Below are positions 24,041-36,001 of a DNA stretch of 64,000 bases, piece after piece. Position 1 is the first letter of the stretch, and each line of letters opens with the position of its first letter. Under the pieces are notes generated by a model that saw nothing but the letters and a program-made list of their open reading frames with translations, searched no databases and had not been told where the DNA came from. Position numbers and translations under genes: made by a program. The DNA is from Massariosphaeria phaeospora (lineage: Eukaryota > Ascomycota > Dothideomycetes > Pleosporales), in assembly GCA_011032825.1 (NCBI GenBank), contig JAADJZ010000004.1, positions 1,240,001 to 1,304,000 of the forward strand, given 5' to 3'.

Positions 24041-25395
24041 GACGATATCGCGAGTGGCTGCGATTGAGACTGACTCGAATATAGAGAAGGGGTACTCGTG
24101 TTAATGGAGGAAGCTGAGCTCTGCTACGGATGCGATGGTGTTGATCGATGGCGTCGTGCGGATGGTGTTGATGAGAGCTGAGAGGGAATGACGAGGAAAC
24201 GCTGGATTTGGTGTATGTTGCTGGGCAACTTAGGTTGTCCTCGCTAGCCACGTGCACGAGAGAGTTGTAGCGACTCTCCACACCGCCGTCAACGTTGCGC
24301 CGACAACCAACCTCTCCCACGTGGAAAGTCAACTGCGCCACTGAAGTTGCATTCGTACGGCCAAAGCACCTTATTACTAGTACCACCAACTTGACACAAT
24401 TTCTATCAAGATATGGGACAGCGTGGCAGATAAAGGGAAGCGTTTGAAAATAGGAATTGACCATGTAATCGGTACATCACGACACCAAGAGCCCGAGCCA
24501 GCAAGCAACTACACTAGAGTAGAGATTGATTTAAAAAAAGATGAGACGGAGAAACTCGAGACTTGGGCTGTCTTGCACGGTGAAAGCACGGTGAAAGCAC
24601 GAGTATTCGTTCCGGAATGCAGTACATCATCTGTGACCCCCTTCGGATATGCTATAAATCGCGTTGAATTATCTTTGGAGTACCTGAACAGTCTCTCTTA
24701 TTCGAGAGTCGACACTCATATAGCAGTTTCGATTTGTGCGGTGGATCGACTGGCTCGATTCTGGGCCCTGCATAGAATAGGACAGTTTAACTAACAGTAT
24801 TAATCAGTATTCAGGAAAACTTAGAGTAATTGTTACCTACGGGTATGAGCCGGATAACCAGGAGATCAGATACTCGTTTATGTGAGAGGTTGGCGAGATA
24901 GAGTAAGCGGTCACCTCTAAGAGGACCTTGGACAGTAAAAACATAGAAAGGAGATCTTTCACTGCCTCCGGTTAACTGTGACAAAATTACCCGAAAACAT
25001 TGCAAGCGCTTCGGAGGCATAAGATGTGCAGCCTGGAAGCCTCCCAGCACGCGGTACAGAGGGAGGCCTGGGATCCATCGACGAGTGCTTCGAAGTCGCA
25101 AAAGATGACGTGATGTCCGACCCTGAAGCCTATGTTGCCCAACATGTTGGGGCTGCAATAGCCCTGAGCCCTGGTCGCGGGCGCTTCGGGGTTGCAAGAG
25201 ATGACGAGGTATGCAACCCCGAAATCACCCCGCTCATCATGTTGTTGTATGTATGAGAGCTATACGATTCATGCGCATTTGATGCTAGATGTCGAGGTTT
25301 GGAAGAAGATGGAGTAAGATGAACGGAAGAGTTAACGAAGGTCGTGAAGTGTGAAGTTAGCGCACCCCGCTCCGGGGTTTAGGTACCGTACGGTA
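24041..25395. other. Intergenic, left flank of transposon island
   Basis: The promoter of the 24040 gene lies at the left. No convincing gene is found. A 24-bp segment at 25087-25110 recurs at 25183-25206 with four transitions (96-bp spacing). The stretch ends with closely spaced TA sites at 25384-25395, where element B inserted. Confidence 0.5.
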
Positions 25396-27518
25396 CTGTG
25401 CCCGTGCGCACCGTGCCCGGAGTCGGCCCGTGCCCCGCAACAACAAACTCGCGTCCCAACTCACCTTCTTCAACACGCGACTACTCAACCACCATGGATC
25501 CGATCGACAAGGCGATTGAAGATTTGAACTCGCGCGAACCAGGCGCAAAATATACCCTCCAACAGGTTGCTAATCAGTATAGCGTCAACCGCTCGACGCT
25601 AGGGCGAAGGTGGAGGGGCGTGACAGCTTCCTAGGACGCCAAGAACGCGTCGCACTAGAAACTTAGCCTACAACAAGAGTTAGAGCTTGTGCGGTATATT
25701 GTAGGCTTAACAAAGCAAAAGCTACCTCCTACAAGAGATATAGTGCAAAATTTTAAGTCTAAGATAGCTAAATTACTCGTCTCTGACAGCTAGGTCACGC
25801 GCTTTCTTTACCAAAACCAAGGCGATCTTATCTCAAAATAAACGGCTGCTATGGACTCCAACCGCCACGCAGCTAACTTAGAGAATAAGTACAAGCTATA
25901 CTTTAACCTTTTGCATAAGAAAATAAAGGAGTACAACGTTCAGCCTAAGCAAACGTACAATATAAATGAAAAGAGGTTTATAATTAGTGTAATCAGCCGC
26001 TTAAAACGAGTGTTCTCTCAACGTTTATAAGAGAAAAAGGAAGTAAAGGCAGCCCGCTAGGATAGCTTACGTAAGTAGATAACTCTTGTAGCAGCAGTTT
26101 GCGCAGATAGAACGTTGTTGCTGCCTAGCCTTATTTATAAGAGCGCATCAAAGACACTACAATCGACATAGGTAGCCAATATTAAAGCTAAAAAACACAA
26201 CGTCTTTGTTACCTCAACTCTCTCTAGTTAGAGCAACAACGACGTTAGATTGGCATAGCTTAAGCAGGTGTTTAATCGCTGTACAAAGAAGCAAGCTTAA
26301 CGAGCTTACCAATTGCTTATCGTTGACGGCCATAAGAGCCACCTAACGATGGAGTTTATTGACTATTGTAACCGCAATTAGATACTCTTAGCTATACTTC
26401 TCTCTTACTCAACTCACACGCTCTAACTCCTCGACGTCGTTATGTTCAAGCTCTTATCTAACTCTTACGGCAAAGAGCTATCGTCTTATATCCAGCGCAG
26501 CCAAGGGCTAGTTTCAATCAAGAAAGGAGACTTCTTCTCGTTGTTCTAGAGATCGTGGCAAGCTTCGTTCAAGAAAGAAACTGTTCTTAAGTCTTTTGAA
26601 GCTACTAGTATTTGGCCTATAGATCTAGACGTTATACTCAAACGCTTTACCCAAAAAGCTTCAAATAAAGATAAGATAAATGGAGGTGAGGTATCTGCTC
26701 TTACGAATGCTAATTGGCGTTACCTAGATCGCCTCGTACGGTTTGCGGTAAAGGATAAAAGCGCAAAAGAGTTAAAAGAGCTTGGCCTCACAGTTCACCA
26801 CCTTCAGGTCCAGAACGAGCTTTTTAACCACAAAAACGGTGGCTTAAAGGAGGCTCTATTAGCTAAGAAAAAGCATAAAAAGCATAGCAAACCTCTAGAT
26901 TTGCAGCAGCGCAAGGAGTATTATAGTAGAGCTAAGTAGTAGTCACCTAGCAAGGTCCGTAAGGCACGTGCTCGAAAGAAAGCCAAAAAGAAAAATGAGC
27001 ATATGCAGAAGCTCGCGCGAGCTAACCGAAAAGAGCTTCAAGCCTTAGCTAAACTCCTCCGTGAAACTGAAGCTGAGGAGAAACGCGTAGCGCAGGAGGC
27101 AGCTAAGGTAGTCAAAAAGAAAGAAAGAGCCAAGAAAGCAGCTAAGCGCGCACGCAAGATTGAAGCTTAGAACACTAAGAAGGCTCTACAAACGTCCTAA
27201 ACAAGCAAGCGCAAAGCTTTACGAGCATTCTCACCTAAGGATAAGCGTCAGAAACGTACGGGTGGTAGTGCAGCTCGCGCGGCGTCGCCTAAAGCTGCAT
27301 CAGCTGCTCCACCTAGAGTGAACAGCCGCGGCCGCGCCATCAACGTTCCATCTAAATATAGATAATACAAGCTGTACAAAAGCCTTATCTCAATTACTCT
27401 AGCAAAAAATCTCGCAATAATAGCTATTGTAGCTGTTGCAATAAACTCATGTTTGTGGTAGTAAGCATGTTGTTTTTGGGGCACGGGCCGACTCCGGGCA
27501 CGGTGCGCACGGGCACAG
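25396..27518 (+). mobile_element. Element B: pogo/Fot1-like DNA transposon
   Basis: A 2123-bp element with TA on both sides (25394-25395 and 27519-27520) and inverted repeats of about 41 bp starting CTGTGCCCGTGCGCACCGTG. It is the only element of the window lying on the plus strand. It is separated from element C by just CCGG plus TA. It belongs to a different family from A/F judging by its termini and transposase. Confidence 0.92.
25494..27365 (+). pseudogene. Heavily mutated pogo-type transposase (element B)
   Basis: A single register of 624 codons, from ATG 25494 to TAA 27363-27365, still shows the layout: helix-turn-helix VANQYSVNRSTLGRRWRG, IVDGHKSH, LLDVVMF and a Lys-rich tail ending VPSKYR. 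It carries more than ten in-frame stops, mostly TAG where relatives have Trp or Gln. The first catalytic Asp is changed to Asn (YNINEKR instead of YNMDEKG), again a G-to-A change. It is the most decayed copy in the window. Confidence 0.85.
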
Positions 27519-27526
27519 TACCGGTA

Positions 27527-29636
27527 CAGTGCCCGTGCGCTGGATGAGCCGGTACAGCCGATGAGCCACCTCAACTAAAATTAGCAACCGCGAAAATGAG
27601 GCTGTACAGCCACATATTAATTCAACTATTATAAGATTTTCTAGTGTATTACTATATAGAGGCTTGCGCATCTTTTGCACTATTTGAATTTTTGTAGTAC
27701 CTTGATTTGGCGGCCCTGCGTGGTGGTTTTGGGTGGAGGCTGCGGCAGCAGAGATGCAGCATCAACACCACTTGCAGCACCTACAGCACGACGCCTCTTT
27801 GTAGATTTTGCTACAGCGCTGCGTGAGACTGCTCGCTTGCCTTTGTTTAGTGTATCGCGAGATTTTTGTAAAGTTGCAGCGTCGCGTTGCTGCTTTTTGA
27901 GCGCGCGCGCGGCGGCTAGCTCTGCAGCCTTCGCTTTCTGCTTCTTATCAGCACGCTCCTTTGCAATTTGTCGCAGCGCCTTTGCTTCCTCTGCTATCTG
28001 CTTTTTGTATAGTGTAGCTGCAGCTTTGAGCTCTCTTTGGTAAGTTTTCTGGAGTTTTCTCTGCTCCTCTTCGTGTTGTTTGACTGTCTCGCGCACTTGA
28101 GCTTCTCGGATCTTGCGAGAACTCCATAGTACAGCGCTGCTATAGTACTCCTCGCGCTGCTGTAGGTCTAGGACCTTACTCTTCTTCTTATGCTTTCGTT
28201 TAGTAGTAAGTGCCGCGCGGAGGCTATCGTTTTCGTAGTGGAGTAGCTCGTTTTGAACCTGTAGAGAGTGTAATGTCCTAGCAAGGCGTTTAGCCTTATC
28301 TTTTGCCTTATCTGAGACCGCAGCGTCTAGAATTTTTCGTATATCATTCTAACTATCTCCATTACTAAGCTCCTGCAGTTCTATATCCTCATCTTGATCC
28401 GAAGTGGTAGTGTTAAAGCGTTTGAGTATAACCTCTGCATCCATCGGCTACACGCCTGTAGCTTCAAAACTCTTCTGTATAGTCTCCCTCCTCATTGTAG
28501 TGCCCCACGCTGACCAGAATATTGGAAAAAAGTCGCCCTTCTTGACGCCAATAAGCCCTTGCGATTGGTGTAGGTAGCGGTTGAGTTCTTGCGAGTAGTA
28601 ATTCGAAAGAGGAGAGAACAACACCACATCAAGCGGCTGTAAAGTGTGAGTTGAATAAGAAGAAAAGACAGCTAGTAGGATCTTATTAGCGTCGCAAAAG
28701 TCTATAAACTCGCGCGTAAGGTGGCTGCCGTGGCCGTCAACAAGGAGAAGGCGCTATTGCCGGCGCGCTTTTTGCTTTGTGTAGCGCTCGAACAGCTGCT
28801 CAAGCCAGGCTAATCCGATATCGTTATTCGTCTATCCTAAGGTTGAGTTGGCTATAAATACTTGGTGTTTTCTAGCTTCAACGTCGTCAACCTAGCTTGA
28901 TTGCAAGCCAGCTTTTCCTTCGTAGATAAGAGCAGGCGGCAGCGCCTCACTATCAGCGCAAACACAAGCCAAAAGCGTGATCCATTCTCTATTGCCATCT
29001 TGTATAGCCGCCGTACGCAGTTTTGCCTGCCAAACTGCCTTAGAAAAGACGCGTTTTGAGCGTGTAGTGATGCCGACAAAGAAGCTCTTTTTATCTATAT
29101 TATAGGTGTTGCGCGCCTCAACGTCGTACTTCTGCATTTTCCTATGCAGTAGTTGAAAGTATAGGTCGTATTTCTCATGTGAGTCAGCTTGGTGACGATT
29201 GCGATCAATCCCGGCGCTCTATTTGGTGGTAAGCTCGGCCTCATGGCGATGCAGAAAGCGCGAAACCCACGCATGTGAAGCCTCCTGTTTTGCAACTGCG
29301 CCAGCGAAATTTCGTACCATCTCTCTTGTTGGTGGCAAGCCTTGCTCTGTGCATCTTTCTATGTACTTTACAAGTTCCTGCTCTTGTTGTGGGTTGAGTA
29401 GTTGCCGTTGTTCTGATGCGGCTGTATAAGACTGCGTTCTGCCTTTATGCCGTCGCGACAGTGTAGTGCGATCAACACCAAACTGTTGCGCGACTTCGCG
29501 GTAGGAGAAAGATGTGCCAGCTTCACGCGATTCGATTGCTTCAATCGCAGCCTTGATTGAGTTCATGTTGGTGGAGATGCGACGCGTTAAAGTTGGGATG
29601 ATGCATATGTTTTGATGCGGGGTGGCTCATCGGCTG
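27527..29636 (-). mobile_element. Element C: pogo/Fot1-like transposon, body and left end
   Basis: The left terminal repeat (27527-27570, 44 bp, starting CAGTGCCCGTGCGCTGGATG) contains an internal TA at 27553-27554. The matching right repeat is cut at the same internal TA: its inner 16 bp are at 29621-29636 and its outer 26 bp at 35974-35999, with elements D, E and F between. Rejoined, the two right pieces match the left repeat at 43 of 44 positions. The outer TA duplications are 27525-27526 and 36000-36001. The original element was about 2138 bp. Confidence 0.88.
27680..29566 (-). pseudogene. Broken pogo-type transposase (element C)
   Basis: A 629-codon register from ATG 29566 to the stop at 27680. 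It has a helix-turn-helix (VAQQFGVDRTTLSRRHKG), catalytic segments YNIDKKS, LLVDGHGSH and the third Asp region, and an Ala/Lys-rich coiled-coil tail ending IKVLQKFK. Several in-frame stops interrupt it, mainly TAG at former Trp codons. Confidence 0.85.
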
Positions 29637-29638
29637 TA

Positions 29639-31734
29639 CCATGCCCGTGCGCGCAGTGCGCCAGGTCGCGTAACGCGCCACCCTAACAACATGAGATGAA
29701 CAAGAAAATAAAGCTGTACAGCCACCCACAGTCGCTATTATCACAAGATTACATAGTTTTGTAGTAATTATAGCATTGCGATCATGATAGGCTACTTGTA
29801 TTTACTTGGTAGCTTGGTGGTGCGGCCGTGGCGGGTGGTCCGAGTCGGGACGGCCAGTGCAGCCACCTCAGCTTGAACATGAGATGAATCAACAACAACA
29901 CGTTTCTGACGCTTCTGCTTTTGAGAGGAGCCCTGTGAGGCTTTGCGCTTCCCCTTTTAAGACAATTGTATAGCTTTTTGAGCGTCCTTAGCTCTGTTTT
30001 GGGCCTCCTTTTCAGCCACCTTGGCGGCTTTCTCCTTCTTCCGCACCTTCTTGAGTCTCTTTCTCTCAACACGCCTCTCTTCGGCTTGTTGAAGCTTATA
30101 TAATCGAGCTTGCTCTCTTAGCTAGGATCTCTCAGCTTTTTGTAGTTGTTGTTGTTGTTTCTCTTGCTCTCGTATTACGTTATTATTCCGAGCCTGTTGG
30201 ACCTTACGAGGGCTCCAAAAGTGAGCTCCTCTGTGGTACTCCTCTTGGCGGTTAAGTTGTAGAGTATGGCTCTTCTTTTTGTGCTTCTTTTTCACTAAAA
30301 GAGCCTCTTTTAGGCCCTGGATCTCATGGTGAAGGAGCTCATTTTGTACTAAGATGTAGTAGAGCGATCGGCGGAGCTTTTTAGACTCCTTTGAGCTTTT
30401 ATCTCGAGTCGATTGGCGTATAAGAGACTCTATTTTGAGCTAATCCTTTCTACTAAGTACTGACGTTGAGCTTTCATCTGAACTTGAAGCTTCCTTGGTG
30501 AATCTTTTGAGTATAACGTCCCGGTTGGGTGGTACTATACCAGTAGCTTCGAAGCTCTTTTTGATAGTCTTAGAGATGAAAGCCTTGCCCTAGGCAGCCT
30601 AAAACAACGGGAAAAAGTCTCCTTTGTGTACTGGGAGAAGCCCCTGACTCCTCTAAAAGTAAAATGAGAGCTCTTTTGAGTAGGCGTCCGATAGAGGCTT
30701 AAACAACGCTACATCTAGTGGCTGAAGCGTATAGGTCAAATGAGAAAGAAAGACAGCTAGTAGGATCTTGTTGTTGTTGCAGTATTCAATAAAATCCATT
30801 GTTACATAGGATCCATGGCCGTCAAGGATAAGTAACCGGTAACTTGAGCGAGCTTTCCGTCTCGTCTCTCGATCGAACACTTCCTTGAGCTAAGCTAGCT
30901 TTATATCGTTGTTGGACCAGCTAGAAAAAGATAAGCTAACAAAGACTAAGTGTTGTTCTTGTTTGATAGAAGCTACCCAGCTCGATTGTATAGTGTTGTT
31001 GGCCGATTCAAATATAATGCTTGGCAACAAAGCTTCTCTATCTGAACAAACACAAGCTATTACTATTACCCACTCTCTATTGCCATCTTGAATAGCTGCT
31101 TTTACTGCTTTTTGCTCGTATAGTTTCTTATCGAACACTCTTTTTAAGCGTCCTGTTACCCTAATTATGAAGCCCTTTTCATCTATATTGTATATTTGCC
31201 GAGCTTTTACCTCATACTCTTTCATCTTATTATGCAGAAGATCAAAGTACAAGCTGTACTTAGCTTCAGAATTAGCTTTGTGGCGATCCCGGTCCATCTC
31301 TCTCTGCCAGCGTAAAATGAGATGGCTCAGGTTTCTGCGGAGGAAGCGGGTAACCTAGCTTTCTGAAACCTCTCTACTAGCTAAAGTAGACGCAAAGCCG
31401 CGTATCATCTCTCTCGTAGGGGGTGTACGCCTCTCAGTCAAGGTTTCGATATACTGTACGAGCTCGGTTTCGCGTTGTGGGTCGAGGAGGAGGTGGGAAT
31501 CGGTGCGGGTGCGCATTTGATCTCGGTGGCGGCGTTGCAGTGTAGACCGTACAACACTATACTTTTTTGCGATTTGGCGGTAGCTGAAATTATCTCCAGC
31601 TTCACGCGATTCTATTTCTTCAATCGCTTCCTGAATTGGATCCATATTGGTGGAGTTATGGGGCGTCGCAGTTACGTGTAATTATGTTGGGGTGGCGCGT
31701 TACGCGACCTGGCGCACTGCGCGCACGGGCATGG
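29639..31734 (-). mobile_element. Element D: pogo/Fot1-like DNA transposon
   Basis: A 2096-bp element with inverted repeats of about 45 bp starting CCATGCCCGTGCGCGCAGTG. It is bounded by TA at 29637-29638 (shared with the cut end of C) and 31735-31736 (shared with E). It is inserted in the right terminal repeat of C. Confidence 0.92.
29792..31645 (-). pseudogene. Broken pogo-type transposase (element D)
   Basis: A 618-codon register from ATG 31645 to TAG 29792-29794. Segments visible are IAKKYSVVRSTLQRRHRD, YNIDEKG, LILDGHGSY and LQPLDVALF, with a basic tail ending KLPSKYK. It is interrupted by several stops at former Trp or Gln codons. All three catalytic Asp are still present. Confidence 0.85.
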
Positions 31735-31736
31735 TA

Positions 31737-33859
31737 CCATGCAGGTCGGGCTTGTGCCCCACTCGGGCTCGTGCCCCACCAAACAACTTGCTCACTACTA
31801 CAAAGATGCGGTTATTGCAACAGCAGTACAAGCTATTATCGCGAGATTTATTGTTTTTATTACTCTGTAGAGGCGTACGAATAAGTTTTACTATCTAAGT
31901 TTTCGCGAGAGAGTGATCGCGCGGCCCCGAGAGCTGACTTTGGGTAGAGGTGCTGGTGCAGCTTTTAGGGACGACGGACGAGCTGCAGCACCGCCCTTGG
32001 CTCGTTTTGGCTTGCACTTTGCTAGAGGTGCTTCTGAAGCTTTACGCTTGCCTCTATGGGAAATTATAGGGGCCTGCCTAGTGTTTTGAGTAGCTTTTCT
32101 GGCCTCCCGAGCAGCCACCTGTTCTGCCTTCATCCGATCTCGCACCTCCTTGGCTCTCTCTCTCGCAACACGACGCTCCTCCTTCTCTTGCTCCTTAAGG
32201 AGCTTGGCAGCAGCTTGAAGCTCCTTTCTGTTTGACTTTGCTAGCCTCTCCTGCTCCTTTTGGTGTTGCTTTTCTGCTTCACGCTCACGTGCTCGCTCGA
32301 ACTTGGAGGGCGACTAGAAAGTAGCACCACCGTAGTACTCCTCCTCACGCTGCAAATCGAGAGGTTTGCCAGCGTTCTTGCGCTGCTTCTTGGCAGTAAG
32401 AGCATCCCTCAGGCCGCTGTTCTCATGGTGTAGTACCTCGTTTTGAACCTGAAGTTGGTGTAGCGTTTGGGAGAGCTTTTGCGAAGTCTCTGCTGAGGTA
32501 TCCTTCACTGCAGCACGTATAAGACGATCCATCTGCCTCCAGTCCTTAGGAAAGAGGGCTAAGGGCCGTGCCTCACTCTTATTGTCGTCCTGTTTGCAGA
32601 AACGCTCGAGTACAACGTTAGCCTTCATAGGGGCAATACCAGTAGCTTCAAACGCCTTGAGGACTAGTTTTGTCGTGAACGTAGACTCCCAGGCACCCTA
32701 GAACAGCGGAAAGAAGTCTCCTTTCTAGACGGCCAGCAACCCCTGCGTTTTGAAAAGGTAATCGGTAAGCTTGGCAGAGTAGTTGCTGCTAAGAGGTTTA
32801 AAGCAAACTACGTCGAGAGGCTGCAGCGTATGGGTCGAGTGAGGGGGAAACACAGCCAGCAGTATTTTGTGAGCCTCGCAGTATTCGATAAAGTCCATTG
32901 AGAGGTGGCTGCCGTGGCCGTCGAGTATAAGAAGACGCCAATCTCGGCCGAGACGTGCTTTCTGCTTCGTTTCACAGTTGAAAACCTGCTCTAACCAGGC
33001 CAATCCGATGTCATTATTCGTCCATCCTGTTGGTGAGGAGCTCACAAACACGCTGTGCTTTCCTGCTTCAATTTGAGCTACCCATGAGGCTTAGAGTGTG
33101 CAGTTAGCTAACGAGTATATAAGGGCCGGCGACAAAACACTTCCATCTGCTCCAATAGTTGCCACGACTGTCACCTACTCTCGAGAGCCATCTTGAAGCG
33201 CCGCTCGGACCTTCTTTTGCTCCTATTGAAGCCAACTGAACACCCGTTTTGAGCGTCCCGTGACACCAATCATGAAGCCCTTTTTATCCATATTGTAGGT
33301 ATTACAAGGCTCTACTTTATACTAAACAATTTTGTGATGTAGGAAGTCAAAGTACAACTCGTACTTGCGTCGTGAGTCAGCCTGGTGGCGTACAACGTCC
33401 ATGCCAGCGCTCCATTTAGAGATAAGATGGTCGCGGTTGCGGTTGATAAAGCGCGTAACCTAGCCATTGCCAACGTGTTGTTTTGATATATTCGACGCAA
33501 AATTTCGTATCATCGCCCTTGTAGGAGGTAGCCTACGAGCCGTTAGCCCTCCAATATACTGTACGAGTCCTTCCTCTTGTTGTGGGCTGAGTATTTGTTG
33601 CGAGGCGTACCCGGCTGCCTGAGGGCCTGTCTAGCCCGTCCACCTCCGCCGCAGCGTTGAGTACTCGACACCATGTTTTTTCGCGATACCCTGGATACTG
33701 AAATCTTCGTCTTGTTCGTGCGATTTCAAATCTGCAATCGCCTTATCAATCGGTGCCATAGTTGTTGAGTTATCATGTGCTGAAGAAGATAGGATGGGTG
33801 TGTTGTTTTGGTGAGGGTGGGGCACGAGCCCGAGTGGGGCACAAGCCCGACCTGCATGG
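31737..33859 (-). mobile_element. Element E: pogo/Fot1-like DNA transposon
   Basis: A 2123-bp element with inverted repeats of 43 bp starting CCATGCAGGTCGGGCTTGTG. It abuts D and F with only TA between (31735-31736 and 33860-33861). The right junction with F reads GGTACC. Confidence 0.92.
31891..33759 (-). pseudogene. Broken pogo-type transposase (element E)
   Basis: A 623-codon register from ATG 33759 to the stop at 31891. IAKKHGVEYSTLRRRWTG, YNMDKKG, LILDGHGSH and LQPLDVVCF are preserved, with a coiled-coil and basic tail. Stops occur at several former Trp codons. Long open stretches remain, suggesting less decay than in B. Confidence 0.85.
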
Positions 33860-33861
33860 TA

Positions 33862-35971
33862 CCGTGTCCGTGCACCCAATGCACGGATTCAGCCAATGCA
33901 CGCCGAACACCATAAACGCTCTATTAGAAATAAGGCTGTAGAGCCACCCACAATTAATATTATCACAAGATATTCTAGAAGAGTACTATATTGATACTTG
34001 CGATCAACTTGTGCTACTTATATTTATCTAGAAGCTTGACGTTGCGGCCGCGACGCGTTAGAATAGCTAGGGCAGCAGATACGCCCTCTAAGGCCTTCGC
34101 AGCATCTCTAGTATCAACGCTACGTTTGTAACGCTTTTTGCTCTGTAGAGATAGCTGCGGAGCTTTTCTCTTACCCTTTTGTAAAGATTGTAGAGCTTTT
34201 GTAGCGTCGCGAGCCTCCTTCTAGCGAGCGCGTTCTGCTGCCTTTTCTGCCTTCTCCTTCTCTTTCGCTACCTTAGCTGCCTCCTGCGCTACACGCTTCT
34301 CTTCTGCAATTTTCTTCTTGTACAGCTTAGCTGCCTTCCTTAGCTCTGCTGTCTTTGCTTTTTGAAGTTGCTGCTCCTAATTTTCCTGCTCCTTGATTGA
34401 CTGACGAACACGTGCTTCCTTTACTTTCCTTAGTAACCAGAAGATAGCCCTACTATGATACTCCTAGCGCTGTTGAAAGTCTAGAGCTTTGCTCTTCTTC
34501 TTACGCTTCTTCTTAATAAATAGAGCCTGCTTAAGACCATCTATCTCATGCTTAAGTAGGTTATTTTGGATAGATTAGTAGTAGAGCGATTGACGAAGCT
34601 TCTGTGTATTCTTACTACTCTAATCACTTGCTACAGAGCGTACAAGCCTATCTATATTTCTCCAATCATGATCGCTAAGTAATAATAAGGAGTTTTCTCT
34701 TGATTCTTGAGTTTTGGTGAATCTATTAAGGATAGGATTAGGATTAGGAGGTGATATGCCTGTTGCTCTAAAAGAGCTAAAAATTGTTGATTCCTTAAAG
34801 GAGGTTTCCTACGCCTTCTAGAATAGTAGGAAAAAGTCGCCTTTAGTGATAGAAAGAAGACCTTGGCTTGTTTGAAAGTAGTTTGATAGTTCTACTAAGT
34901 AGGCAGTTGATAGAGGCTTGAACATTGCTACATCGAGTAGCTAAAGCGTATAAGTCGAATGAGGAGGTAGAATAGCAAGGAGAATCTTGTTTTAATCACA
35001 GTAGTCGATAAAATCCATAGTGATATGGGATCCGTGGCTATCTAGGATTAGAAGTCGATAGGATCGTCGGGTCTTCTCTCTTGTACAGCGATCAAACACC
35101 TGCTCAAGCTAGGCAAGTCCAATATCGTTATTCGTCCAGCTAGATAGTGATAAGGTGATAAAGACTAGGTGTTCTCCTGCTTGGATATCGTCTACCTAGC
35201 TTGATTGAATGCTCTTGTTAGCAGCTTCATAGATAAGGCTTGGAAGCAGAGCAGATCTATTAGCGCATATACATGCTAGGAGCGTAATCCATGCACGATT
35301 TCCATCCTAGATTGATGCCCTAACCTCCTTCTTCTCCCACATTCGTCTACTAAATATCCTCTTTGATCTACCAATAATGCCGATTAGGAAGCCTTTCTCG
35401 TCCATATTGTAGGTATGACGAGGATCTATCTGATATTGCTCAATCTTGCTGTGTAGAAGATAAAAGTAGAAGCGATATTTATCCTCTAAATCAGCTTTGT
35501 GGCGATTGCTGTCCATGCCGACTGTCCATTGTGATATGAGATAAATGCTGTGTCAGTTGATAAAGCGGGTAACCTAGCTCTCGCTAACTAGCTCCTTAGC
35601 TATTGTTGATGCGAAATTTCGTATTATCTCTCTTGTAGAAGGTATATGTCTTTCTGTAAGTCCTTTGATATATCGCACAAGCTCTTGCTCTTGCTGTAGG
35701 TTGAGCTTTTGTTGATTGTTTGCAGTAGCTGCACGCGACGCTGTAACACCTCGGTGTCTTCGCGATAGTGTACTGCGATCGACACCACGTCTAGTAGCAA
35801 TTTCTGTATATGAGAAATCTTCTCCTGGCTCTCGCGATTCGATTTCATCAATTGCAGCCTGAATAGGGTCCATAGTGGTGGAGTTGTCGCGTGTTGAAGA
35901 TTAGGGAGTTTTGACGTGTTTGGTGTTCGGCGTGCATTGGCTGAATCCGTGCATTGGGTGCACGGACACGG
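33862..35971 (-). mobile_element. Element F: second copy of the element A family
   Basis: 2110 bp, identical in length to element A and sharing its 50-bp termini, which here are a perfect inverted pair. TA at 33860-33861 and 35972-35973. Internal sequence is nearly the same as A apart from scattered, mostly transition-type changes. Confidence 0.93.
34014..35873 (-). pseudogene. Broken pogo-type transposase (element F)
   Basis: A 620-codon register matching the element A transposase. It keeps the N-terminal helix-turn-helix block and YNMDEKG, and still reads QYQIDP where A has a stop, yet it has more stops than A downstream. A and F therefore decayed independently after they diverged. Confidence 0.88.
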
Positions 35972-35973
35972 TA

Positions 35974-35999
35974 CCGGCTCATCCGGCGCACGGGCACTG
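35974..35999 (-). mobile_element. Detached outer right end of element C
   Basis: 26 bp starting CCGGCTCATCCGGCGCACGG, followed by TA. It is the inverted partner of 27527-27552 and marks the far side of the D-E-F insertions. Confidence 0.85.
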
Positions 36000-36001
36000 T
36001 A

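Noticed and set aside
24423..24794. Possible 123-residue small gene
   Set aside because: The frame begins with GTG rather than ATG, matches no family, and lies in the flank of the transposon island.
25026..25256. Short open frame over the 96-bp repeat
   Set aside because: It starts with GTG and resembles no protein; reported only as a repeat.
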